Assembly (NCBI RefSeq): GCF_002706425.1
Contig: NZ_CP017713.1
Span: forward strand, 1 to 64,000
Length of the DNA stretch: 64,000 bases
Source of the DNA: Loigolactobacillus coryniformis subsp. coryniformis KCTC 3167 = DSM 20001
Lineage (GTDB): Bacteria; Bacillota; Bacilli; Lactobacillales; Lactobacillaceae
Reading direction: 5' to 3'
Shown: piece by piece, positions 29,347 to 37,390 of the stretch
Numbering within the stretch: position 1 is the stretch's first letter
Layout of the letters: each line of letters starts with the position of its first letter
Translations under genes and position numbers: made by a program
Notes under the pieces: model-generated
The model's input: only the letters and a program-made list of their open reading frames with translations
Database searches by the model: none
Told to the model about the DNA's origin: nothing

Positions 29347-30658
29347 TCATTTATTACTGAAAATCAGCTTAATGGCGATGATCGCAGTCAGCCTCGTGCT
29401 CTCATGGTTAATTTGGACTAATAATGCTCGTTTTCAGCGTAATACCACCGATGTAACGACACCAAAAACGCAGACAGAAACGAAAAATGTTGAAGAAGTT
29501 TATTTGCCAACGCAGATCATCACTAGCAACGCTAATGGTGAGCAATATATAGTTTATAACAATAGGGAAAACTTGATCGATGCCATGCATGAGCAAATTT
29601 CGAAATGGCAGCTATCAGATCCGCATAAAATGACGATCAATAGCAAAAAATATTTGACGACGGTTAATCAGTCAAGCGCATTAAGTTTGGTTTATCCGCG
29701 TAATATTACGTATTCGATCTTCGCTAAGACTTTTAAACAAAAGGTCGCTAACGCTGATCGGCAGCGGCTATTCAATCGAATTATTATTCCCACCAAACAT
29801 TCTAACGTGGCTTATTTTCTAGATGATCAGCATAAAACCGGCTTTAGCGTTAAAGTCAAAAAAGAAAATCTAGCGGCACTTCGAGCGCGCTTAAATGATG
29901 CAACAATGCGCCTACCGGTAACAGAAAAGCTATTTAATAATCAACCGCAACTTTATTACACCAGTGCCGTTCAAGTTACCCAGTACAGCTACTTGGTCAG
30001 TAAGCAAAATCCAACTGATTTTGTGACTTCGTTGTTAAGTGGTAGTGATCCAAGCGCGCTTGAAACTAAAGAACAAGGGCACATCACAACCTATAATGAT
30101 GGGACGTACAAGAGCTTGCAGGTCGATCATCAAAATGCAACGATTGAATTCGAGGATTATTCCAGCGACGTTTCGGCAGCGACACCAACGGCGATCCTTA
30201 ACGGTGGCTACAAAACCCTGGCTAAAATCGGTAATGCACCAGGTAATATGCGTTACTTTGATTATGAGCATAAGACACGTACCGTGATTTATCGGAGTTA
30301 TGTGGAGGGCTTACCGGTGTTCAACCAAACTGATTTCGGTGCAGTAAAAGTTCAATTACTGTCAACTGGGGTCAAATTGAATTTCTCAGTGTACACCTTG
30401 CAGGTACCGTTACCAGCAGATTCCACCGCGACGCCACTACCAACGACACAAACAGCGCTGGATAATTTAGCGGCCGTCGGTTACGATATGCACGATATTA
30501 GTTCGTTTAAACTGGGTTATCATTGGTCAGTCAATTCTAGTTCAGCTTCAGTCATTGACCTGACACCAACTTATTATTTCAAATATAATGGCAAGTGGCA
30601 GAGTTACGAACAGTTATTAAATGCGACACCAAGTACGGATGAGGGGAGTGCGAGCTAA
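29336..30658 (+). CDS. yycH: WalK regulatory protein YycH
   Basis: Membrane-anchored extracellular protein that, with YycI, restrains or tunes WalK activity. About 440 residues: one N-terminal membrane helix (LLLKISLMAMIAVSLVLSWL), then a long extracellular domain with the family style (YIVYNNRENLIDAMHEQI). The start is uncertain. AGGAGG lies at 29318-29323, directly before ATG 29324 and 12 bases before ATG 29336, and the latter is preferred. It overlaps the walK end by a few bases, and its TAATG stop overlaps yycI. Confidence 0.88.
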   Translation: MKISHLLLKISLMAMIAVSLVLSWLIWTNNARFQRNTTDVTTPKTQTETKNVEEVYLPTQIITSNANGEQYIVYNNRENLIDAMHEQISKWQLSDPHKMTINSKKYLTTVNQSSALSLVYPRNITYSIFAKTFKQKVANADRQRLFNRIIIPTKHSNVAYFLDDQHKTGFSVKVKKENLAALRARLNDATMRLPVTEKLFNNQPQLYYTSAVQVTQYSYLVSKQNPTDFVTSLLSGSDPSALETKEQGHITTYNDGTYKSLQVDHQNATIEFEDYSSDVSAATPTAILNGGYKTLAKIGNAPGNMRYFDYEHKTRTVIYRSYVEGLPVFNQTDFGAVKVQLLSTGVKLNFSVYTLQVPLPADSTATPLPTTQTALDNLAAVGYDMHDISSFKLGYHWSVNSSSASVIDLTPTYYFKYNGKWQSYEQLLNATPSTDEGSAS

Positions 30659-31482
30659 TGGATTTTAAACGGATCGAAGTTATCTTCTTGATCGTTTTTG
30701 TCTGTTTGAACATTTTCCTGTTCACGTCGTATAAGCAGAATCAGCACGTTGAAACAGTTAATAATGACGATGTTAGTCAAAGTACGATGATTTTACGGGA
30801 AATGCATGAGGATCAGATCACGATCCCTAAGTTAGCAACTAAAGTGCATTCAGGCTACTATTTATCCAGCCAACCTAATGAAACTTTGCAAAATGCGAGC
30901 CAAAAGTTGCAAAATCAGCGGTATAGCTTTAGTAATGATCGCTTATATAGCCGGCTAGTACGGCCGATCAATGCCAAAAATGGCAAATATACGGAAGAAC
31001 TAAAAGAGATCCTGGCTAATCCACGGATGATTGCTTTTGGCAAACATTATCGATATTCTAAATTATTCTCGACAACTGATCGCATCGTGTACACGCAAAA
31101 ACTGCCGGAAGGTAATTTGTATGATGCCCATGGTGAAATCATTTTCCAAATCTCTGGCAAACAAATTGTCAGTTACGAGCAAACTTATATCAATAAAGTT
31201 ACCACTTTACGTGAAAAAGAAGCAACGATCACTGAAAAACAAGCAGTATTGGCACTTTACAATAACAATGCGATTGCTAACGGTGCCACTATTAAGTGGA
31301 CGACATTAGGTTATTCACGATTACTGGATGCAAATAATAGTTCAGTTTACATTCCAACTTGGTTCATTGCCGTGGAAAATAAAAACAGCGGTAATGTGCA
31401 GATCAAACGCATCAATGCCTTTTCTAGTGTATTGATGAAAGCCACTGATGATGCGAATTTATCCAGTTCGACCAGTAGCTAG
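30658..31482 (+). CDS. yycI: WalK regulatory protein YycI
   Basis: 274 residues with one N-terminal membrane helix (RIEVIFLIVFVCLNIFLF) and a hydrophilic extracellular domain of the YycI/YycH fold. YycI and YycH form a complex with WalK in the membrane. The start ATG 30658 overlaps the yycH stop (TAATG). The context walK-yycH-yycI-walJ fixes the name. A possible TATAAT at 31509-31514 in the 135-base gap after it may serve walJ. Confidence 0.88.
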   Translation: MDFKRIEVIFLIVFVCLNIFLFTSYKQNQHVETVNNDDVSQSTMILREMHEDQITIPKLATKVHSGYYLSSQPNETLQNASQKLQNQRYSFSNDRLYSRLVRPINAKNGKYTEELKEILANPRMIAFGKHYRYSKLFSTTDRIVYTQKLPEGNLYDAHGEIIFQISGKQIVSYEQTYINKVTTLREKEATITEKQAVLALYNNNAIANGATIKWTTLGYSRLLDANNSSVYIPTWFIAVENKNSGNVQIKRINAFSSVLMKATDDANLSSSTSS

Positions 31483-31617
31483 AGTGTGGCATTATGCGTA
31501 AAAGTAAGTATAATAGACTTGATTAAGTGATAAAAATTACAGTAGATATAAGAGTAAACGTGCGTAAAAAACAAGCTATTAGGTAGTTTTTCGCGCACTC
31601 TGGAATGGAGAACAAGC

Positions 31618-32430
31618 ATGGTGCAAAATGACGATCAGATGAAGATCAGTATTTTAAGTAGTGGTAGCACCGGCAATGTGACGTACATTGAGACGCCGCA
31701 GCGTAAAGTGTTAGTTGATGCCGGCTTGAGTGGCAAAAAAATTGAAGGCCTAATGCAGTCGATCGGTCGCGATATGACTGATGTTGACGATTTATTGGTT
31801 ACTCATGAGCACACCGATCACATTAAGAGTGTCGGTATTTTGGCGCGGCGCTATCCGCAGCTCAATGTTTATGCTAACCAGCCAACTTGGGATGCAATGC
31901 TACCAACGATCGGTAAAGTTCCCGTTGCCCAGCAACATATTTTTGAAATGGGTGCGCTGAAAAGCTTTGCTGATTTAGATATTCAAAGCTTCGGCGTCTC
32001 CCATGATGCGGCTGCACCACAGTTCTATGAGTTCCAACATAATGGCAAGACCTTTGTTATTTTAACTGATACCGGCTACGTTTCTGAACGCTTAAGCGCG
32101 CAGATCAGCGATGCCGATGCGTACTTATTTGAATGTAATCATGATGTAGAAATGCTGCGGATGGGAATGTACCCTTGGCCATTGAAGCAGCGCATCCTTG
32201 GTGATAAGGGGCATTTAAGTAATGAAGCTGGTGCCGATGGGCTAATGGATGTTATTGGTAATCGCACGAAAAACGTCTTTTTAGGCCATCGTAGCTTGCA
32301 TAATAACATGAAAGAACTTTGCCATTTAACTGTGGCATCAATGTTGAAGCAACATGACTTTGGTGTTGGTCATGATTTTAATTTATACGATACGGAGCCG
32401 GACGCGGCTTTACCGTTGTTAAGCCTCTAA
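31618..32430 (+). CDS. walJ: Metallo-beta-lactamase-fold hydrolase WalJ (YycJ)
   Basis: Metal-dependent hydrolase of the WalRK operon; its relatives are nucleases with a role in division and cell-wall control. The 270 residues show the metal site THEHTDH, the GSTGN start segment, the TDTGYV strand, and the second-site motif GHLSNEAGADGL. GGAGAA precedes ATG 31618. An inverted repeat (GTGCG..CGCAC region, 31560-31599) lies directly upstream and lacks a T-run. Confidence 0.92.
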   Translation: MVQNDDQMKISILSSGSTGNVTYIETPQRKVLVDAGLSGKKIEGLMQSIGRDMTDVDDLLVTHEHTDHIKSVGILARRYPQLNVYANQPTWDAMLPTIGKVPVAQQHIFEMGALKSFADLDIQSFGVSHDAAAPQFYEFQHNGKTFVILTDTGYVSERLSAQISDADAYLFECNHDVEMLRMGMYPWPLKQRILGDKGHLSNEAGADGLMDVIGNRTKNVFLGHRSLHNNMKELCHLTVASMLKQHDFGVGHDFNLYDTEPDAALPLLSL

Positions 32431-32528
32431 TTTGAGTGTTATTTAATCGCAACTTTTTCAATATTTTTTCAATAATTTACGCTATTCTAATTGTATAAGA
32501 AAAAACTGAAAAAAACTGGAGGTTTGTT

Positions 32529-33788
32529 ATGAGACAGTCAAATAGTTTAGTTAAGACAGCAATCGTGGCGGTAGTGGCGGCGGTTATTGGTGGGGGCGTC
32601 GTTTATGGCGGCGTAAACTTGATCGGCGATAGCAGTTCCAATGGAAGCGTCGTTAACACGAAAAAATCAGGCACGACTGAGGTTAGTAATGTTAAAGTTA
32701 GTACGAATTCACAAGTTTCCAATGTGTTTAAACATACGAAAAATGCCGTTGTTTCTGTAATTAATTTACAAAGTCAAAGTAGTAGTGATGATGGTGGCTT
32801 AAGTGAATTTTTCGGCGGTAGTAGTTCAGATTCATCATCAAGTTCGTCTGGCAGTTCCAGCAGTAATTTGGAAGAATATAGTGAAGGTTCAGGCGTTATC
32901 TATAAAAAGTCTGATGGCAAAGCCTATATTGTAACCAATAATCACGTGGTTTCTGGTTCACAGAAGCTAGAGGTTATCTTGAGTGACGGTACTAAGTTAA
33001 CTGCTAAAAAAGTCGGTACCGATTCAGTGACTGATTTGGCGGTATTGAGTATTGATGCCGATAAAGTTACACAGGTAGCGAGCTTCGGCGATTCTGACAG
33101 CATCAAAGTTGGTGAACCAGCCATTGCGATCGGCTCACCTTTAGGTTCAGAATATGCGACTTCAGTCACTCAGGGGATCATTTCCGCGAAGAATCGGACG
33201 GTAGCCGTAACTGATGAAACTACTGGTCAGGAGACTGGGGAAGCAACGGTTATCCAAACCGACGCCGCGATTAACTCCGGAAACTCTGGTGGCCCACTGC
33301 TAAATATCCAAGGACAAATTATTGGGATCAACTCAATGAAATTAAGCAGTTCTGGTAGTTCTAGTACCGCTACAGTTGAAGGGATGGGCTTTGCTATTCC
33401 AAGTAACGAAGTCGTCAAGATCATCGATCAATTAGTTACTAACGGTAAGATCGTACGCCCAGCGTTAGGTGTTTCGATGGCTGATCTATCCAACATTTCC
33501 GCAGCCCAACAAAAATCGATCCTTGAATTACCGGCGAGTGTTACTGGCGGGGTCGTTCTAATGTCCGTCACTAGCAACGCACCAGCAGCCAATGCCGGCT
33601 TGAAGAAGTATGATGTCATCACTTCATTAGGTGGTAAAAAGGTTACGGATAGTGCAGATCTACGGACAGAATTGTACAATCACAACGTCGGCGATAAAGT
33701 GGCAGTTGAATATTATCGCAATGGCACTAAGAAATCGGCAACGATCACATTAAATGAAAATACTAGTCAGCTCAAAGTCACTGACTAA
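32529..33788 (+). CDS. htrA: Membrane-anchored serine protease HtrA (DegP-like)
   Basis: Extracellular quality-control protease. The 419 residues have one N-terminal membrane helix, a Ser/Gly-rich linker (about 90-115), a trypsin-like domain with catalytic H139 (TNNHVV), D169 (TDLAVL) and S253 (GNSGGPL), and a C-terminal PDZ domain (ANAGLKKYDVITSLGG). ATG 32529 follows CTGGAGG. It comes directly behind the WalRK operon, its usual place in lactobacilli. A terminator closes it. Confidence 0.95.
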   Translation: MRQSNSLVKTAIVAVVAAVIGGGVVYGGVNLIGDSSSNGSVVNTKKSGTTEVSNVKVSTNSQVSNVFKHTKNAVVSVINLQSQSSSDDGGLSEFFGGSSSDSSSSSSGSSSSNLEEYSEGSGVIYKKSDGKAYIVTNNHVVSGSQKLEVILSDGTKLTAKKVGTDSVTDLAVLSIDADKVTQVASFGDSDSIKVGEPAIAIGSPLGSEYATSVTQGIISAKNRTVAVTDETTGQETGEATVIQTDAAINSGNSGGPLLNIQGQIIGINSMKLSSSGSSSTATVEGMGFAIPSNEVVKIIDQLVTNGKIVRPALGVSMADLSNISAAQQKSILELPASVTGGVVLMSVTSNAPAANAGLKKYDVITSLGGKKVTDSADLRTELYNHNVGDKVAVEYYRNGTKKSATITLNENTSQLKVTD

Positions 33789-33798
33789 ATCAATCTGG

Positions 33799-33831
33799 AG
33801 AACTCACTGCATTAAGGTGGGTTCTTTTTTT
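33799..33831 (+). terminator. Terminator after htrA
   Basis: AGAACTCACT pairs with GGTGGGTTCT (two G-T pairs) and is followed by T residues. Confidence 0.8.
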
Positions 33832-34420
33832 ATTAAATTTAGCGCGCAAATTCAGCGTAGCTTAGGTCGATTTCTGGTGGGAGAACCTGAACGTTCGGTA
33901 ACTAAAATAATGGTTTAGTAAAACGTAAGCGGATAAGCCACCAATAATTACTTGTTTATTGGCTGAGACGACCAAACCAAAAATAAACGTTAATGTTAAG
34001 AAATAGCATTGTCAATGTTTATAAAAGTTGTGAACAGCTTTTTACACAGCTGTGGATAACTTTAAATTGCCGGAATAACGCAAAATTAGCTGGTTATAGT
34101 TATCCACATGTCGAAAAATGATCTGTGCGTAACTTTATAATTAAACTGCTTATTTTGCCATAGAAGTCTGATATAATAATGATCATAAATGAATAAGCGC
34201 GCTTTTGCGAACAATAAATAAAATGTGGATAACTTTTAAATAAAAAAATAGTCGTTTTTTTGTCTCACAGGATTTAGTACGCGAAAAAAAGTTCGCCACC
34301 ATATTTAGCTGTCGGAGTTGTCAACATGTTAATAACTCCTGTGTATAAGTTGTGCATTTTGGTGCGTTACTGTGAATTAATTTTTGTGAGTTAGCGCGCT
34401 GAAAATAATGGAGGAATTTT
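33832..34420. other. Gene-free stretch with a DnaA-box cluster
   Basis: No gene of normal quality is visible across this gap. It carries three perfect DnaA boxes: 34051-34059 and 34224-34232 (minus orientation) and 34100-34108 (plus). A near-match TGTGTATAA lies at 34340-34348 and weaker ones near 34041 and 34124. The rest is AT-rich. A minus-strand hydrophobic frame with no start (FIFGLVVSANKQVIIGGLSA then YVLLNHYF, near 33870-33995) may be a gene remnant. A TATAAT at 34172-34177 is a possible -10 for rlmH. Confidence 0.75.
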
Positions 34421-34903
34421 ATGCTGAATATAAAAATAATTGGCGTGGGTAAATTAAAGGAAAAATATCTGAAACAAGGTATTGCTGAATACGCCAAACG
34501 GCTCGATACTTTTTGTAAATTGGAATTAGTTGAAGTTGCCGACGAAAAGGCGCCAGAAAAATTAAGCGCCGCTGAGATGGCTACAGTCAAAGAAAAAGAG
34601 GGCGCGCGGATCCTCGCGAAAATTAAGGAGCGCGAATACGTTTATGCGCTAGCCATCGAAGGCAAGCAGCGTGCTTCTGAAGAATTTGCGGCTGAACTAG
34701 ATCATTTGGCAACGTATGGGCACTCAGCAATCACTTTTGTCATCGGTGGCTCGCTTGGTTTGGCGCCGGCCGTGATGAAGCGTAGCGATGATCAACTCAG
34801 TTTCGGTAAGCTGACGCTGCCGCACCAATTGATGCGGTTAGTGCTGATCGAGCAGGTTTATCGGGGATTTATGATCAATCAGGGATCTCCTTATCATAAA
34901 TAA
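34421..34903 (+). CDS. rlmH: 23S rRNA pseudouridine-1915 methyltransferase RlmH
   Basis: SPOUT-family methylase that modifies pseudouridine 1915 of 23S rRNA. The 160 residues fit the family length and show the start [20 protein letters not shown], the SAM-binding knot region [13 protein letters not shown], and the final [20 protein letters not shown] with QGSPYHK. GGAGGA precedes ATG 34421. The gene lies close to oriC in many Firmicutes, as here. Confidence 0.96.
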   Translation: MLNIKIIGVGKLKEKYLKQGIAEYAKRLDTFCKLELVEVADEKAPEKLSAAEMATVKEKEGARILAKIKEREYVYALAIEGKQRASEEFAAELDHLATYGHSAITFVIGGSLGLAPAVMKRSDDQLSFGKLTLPHQLMRLVLIEQVYRGFMINQGSPYHK

Positions 34904-34942
34904 TAACCAGCACGCTAGCGCTAATTTTCTACTATAAACTTA

Positions 34943-34966
34943 CGTTGTCAAAATATTTTGACAACG
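34943..34966. promoter_or_regulatory. 24-bp perfect palindrome, likely operator of the 35046 regulator
   Basis: CGTTGTCAAAAT and its exact inverted copy ATTTTGACAACG abut at 34954/34955. It is 80 bases before a helix-turn-helix gene, and its half-site GTTGTCAA recurs upstream of two more such genes. Such a palindrome fits a dimeric XRE-type regulator. Confidence 0.6.
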
Positions 34967-35045
34967 AACCGCCTTGCTTGTCCAGCTATTTTGATGGTAC
35001 GTTGAACCTATCATTGAGACAATTCTGAATGAGGAGGCGCGGGAA

Positions 35046-35621
35046 ATGAACCTTGGCAAACAGATCTCAGCTCATCGTAAAAAAATGGGTTTATCACAAG
35101 ATAATTTAGCTGCAAAGATATATGTGTCGCGGCAAACTATTTCAAATTGGGAAACGGGACGCAGTTACCCTGATGTGGAAAATCTGTTGTTGTTAAGTAC
35201 ACTTTTCGGCACTTCCTTAGATGAATTAGTTAAAGGGGATGTACCGCAAATGAAGCAAAAAATTAGCCAAGCAAAATTTGATCGCGATGCACACGGCATG
35301 CTTTTATTTTTTGTACTGGCAATGGTAATGGTTGGTTGGGCTGTGTTCTTACCGATACCATGGTGGTGGTTATTGCCGGTAATATTTTGGTTGGTCAGTT
35401 TGTTTTTTGGATTTAGAATTGAAAAAGTCAAACATGAAAAGAATATTCAGACTTATCAGGAGATCGTAGCATTTATGGCAGATCAAGATCTTACTAAGGT
35501 TAGGGCTAAGCGTAATTGGGTCAAAGATTCATTGAATAAAGTGGTGATCATGTTTATCTTTGCCGTTGTAGGTGGTTTAATTGCATTGATCAGCACACTG
35601 CCCTATTTCTTAATGCATTAA
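35046..35621 (+). CDS. Helix-turn-helix regulator with membrane tail (1)
   Basis: 191 residues. The N-terminal XRE DNA-binding domain (about 1-60: ISAHRKKMGLSQDNLAAKIY, VSRQTISNWETGRSYPDVEN) is followed by two close hydrophobic segments (about 82-118) and one more at the C-terminus. This architecture, with the DNA domain in the cytoplasm and a membrane part, is common in lactobacilli and may sense membrane stress. GAGGAG precedes ATG 35046. Paralogues lie at 54707 and 61052. Confidence 0.8.
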   Translation: MNLGKQISAHRKKMGLSQDNLAAKIYVSRQTISNWETGRSYPDVENLLLLSTLFGTSLDELVKGDVPQMKQKISQAKFDRDAHGMLLFFVLAMVMVGWAVFLPIPWWWLLPVIFWLVSLFFGFRIEKVKHEKNIQTYQEIVAFMADQDLTKVRAKRNWVKDSLNKVVIMFIFAVVGGLIALISTLPYFLMH

Positions 35622-35644
35622 AGCAATTAGTTCCTTTAAATTAG

Positions 35645-35689
35645 AAAAACCAGCGCGACCTATAAAATTAGGGTAGCGCTGGTTTTTAA
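35645..35689. terminator. Strong hairpin terminator after the 35046 gene
   Basis: AAAAACCAGCGC pairs with GCGCTGGTTTTT with a 19-base loop. The A and T flanks suit both directions. Confidence 0.75.
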
Positions 35690-36121
35690 TTAGTTTACAA
35701 TACCCAGTTTGATCATCGATTGCACGGTGACGATAATTACTTCTTTGGCTGGTCGGCAGTGCCAAACTAGCAAATTGGTGGTTAGCAGTACTGGTTTCAG
35801 CGTATAGGTCGGCGACTGAGTAACACTGGGTTAGTTTTGGTGGGATATTAGCAACAAATTCAGGAAAGGCGGGTGCGTAAAATGTTAATAGCTTCTAACA
35901 TCGAGTAAATTTCACTGGTAGTTGCGAGGAAACGTTGTCTGGTTGCCTGTGGTTTAGTCATTTATCAGCAGCAAGAGACTTTAGCCCAAATGCATGAACT
36001 GATTGGTCAGTTATAACAGGCGACTATGACCGCAATGATCGCACCTAAATCGGTATTTGAGCCACACTACTTCCAGTAGTACAATCAAAGTCAGAAGTAC
36101 TAAAATCAAAGGACTGATTGG
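35690..36121. other. Stretch of decayed coding sequence between a regulator and pepI
   Basis: On the minus strand a frame without a start codon is open from about 35897 down to 35619. It reads protein-like (PAFPEFVANIPPKLTQCYSV, ADLYAETSTANHQF), so it is probably a dead gene; I do not recognise it. On the plus strand near 35940-36020 a short fragment (LVAC, LVIYQQQETLAQMHELIGQL) ends at TAA. No intact gene or RNA is seen. Confidence 0.35.
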
Positions 36122-37000
36122 ATGAAGATCGAAGAAGGTTACATGCCGTTTCGCGGTTACAAAACTTATTATCGAATCGTTGGTGAACCCAGCAAGGATA
36201 AAGCCCCCTTGCTGTTGATCCATGGTGGTCCTGGTTCTTCGCATAATTATTTTGAATTAATGGATGATTATGCAGAAACCGGCCGGCAGTTGATCATGTA
36301 CGATCAAGTTGGCTGTGGTAAGTCATCGTTGCCAGAGGACGAAAGTGTGTACATCAAGGAGACTTGGGCGGAAGAATTGGTCGCTTTGCGTCGGTATCTG
36401 CATCTCGATGAACTGCATATGTTGGGGCAATCTTGGGGCGGTATGCTCGAGATGCTTTATTTGACCCAATACGACCAAACCGGTATTAAAAGTGTCATGA
36501 TCGATGGCTCACCGGCTTCGATCAAATTATGGACTCAGGAACAACATCGTTTGATCTCCTATTTAAGTTATGAAGATCGCGAAGCCATCGCTGAAGCTGA
36601 GCGTACCGGTGACTTCTCAGGACCAAAGTATTTGGCGGCAAATGATCGTTATATGGAGCGTTACTGCTGGGATGATCCGGATGAAAATTCGCCAGAACCG
36701 TTGCGGCGGCCAACTAACGGTAAGCGTGCCAGTTTGATTGCCGAAGGGCCGAACGAATTTACTGAAAACGGGACGATCAGTGATTTTGAAATTACCGATC
36801 AGCTGAAAAAGATTCACGTGCCGGTTTTAGTAACTAACGGTACCGATGATTTGTGTACGCCATTGATCGCCAAATCAGTTTATGATCACATTCCTGGTGC
36901 TAAGTGGCATTTATTTGCTAACAGCCGCCACTTAGCATTGTTAGATCAACATGATGAGTTTATTAGTGTCCTCGACCAGTGGTTAGCGGCCAACGACTGA
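36122..37000 (+). CDS. pepI: Proline iminopeptidase
   Basis: Serine aminopeptidase that releases N-terminal proline from peptides. The 292 residues have the alpha/beta-hydrolase core: oxyanion segment LLLIHGGPGSSHNYF, nucleophile S104 in LGQSWGG, an Asp in the TNGTDDLCTP region, and the catalytic histidine in NSRHLALL. The cap with DRYMERYCWDDP fits the lactobacillus PepI type. The start ATG 36122 lacks a strong ribosome site. Useful in peptide-rich media. Confidence 0.9.
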   Translation: MKIEEGYMPFRGYKTYYRIVGEPSKDKAPLLLIHGGPGSSHNYFELMDDYAETGRQLIMYDQVGCGKSSLPEDESVYIKETWAEELVALRRYLHLDELHMLGQSWGGMLEMLYLTQYDQTGIKSVMIDGSPASIKLWTQEQHRLISYLSYEDREAIAEAERTGDFSGPKYLAANDRYMERYCWDDPDENSPEPLRRPTNGKRASLIAEGPNEFTENGTISDFEITDQLKKIHVPVLVTNGTDDLCTPLIAKSVYDHIPGAKWHLFANSRHLALLDQHDEFISVLDQWLAAND

Positions 37001-37336
37001 TCAAAAAACCATCTTTGTTTTAGATCTTCGTGAATACTGATGGCATGGCTGATTGAGATATCAGTAACAGCGGCGCCAGCAGGTTAATAAAAAAGCAATA
37101 TTGCGTTTGTGAAGGCAAGAACTGGTGTGTATTTTTTTAACGGCACTAGTCAGTGCAAGCGTATGGGGCAATAAAGTCAAACCAGTCAGGACAACCATTT
37201 CATGCCAATAATTGTTTTCCATAATGTATTTCTCTTTTGGTTTAATCATACTATTTTGTAAATGAGCTAAATGTAGTTTTTTATGAAAAATTATTCGGGA
37301 AAATACGATTAGAATTATTTGTTCAGTTTTAGCCAC
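37001..37336. other. Gap between pepI and the ribosomal-protection-like operon
   Basis: No strong gene. A minus-strand frame of about 53 codons (37061-37222, MENNYWHEMVVLTGLTLLPH onward) has an ATG but only a weak AGAGAAA upstream. It could be a small membrane protein or chance. The stretch is AT-rich from about 37220 on. Confidence 0.3.
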
Positions 37337-37358
37337 ACCAGTATACGTGTATACTGGT
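37337..37358. promoter_or_regulatory. Operator-like inverted repeat before the GTPase gene
   Basis: ACCAGTATAC and GTATACTGGT (exact inverted copies, 2-base spacer) lie 33 bases before the start, with a TATAAA just behind them (37361-37366). The position fits a repressor site or a leader hairpin. No adjacent regulator gene is visible. Confidence 0.55.
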
Positions 37359-37390
37359 TTTATAAATAATAGTCGAAGGAGAAATAACGC

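Noticed and set aside
37061-37222. Small minus-strand frame of about 53 codons after pepI
   Set aside because: Only a weak ribosome site and no recognisable family. It is mentioned in the gap entry but not called a gene.
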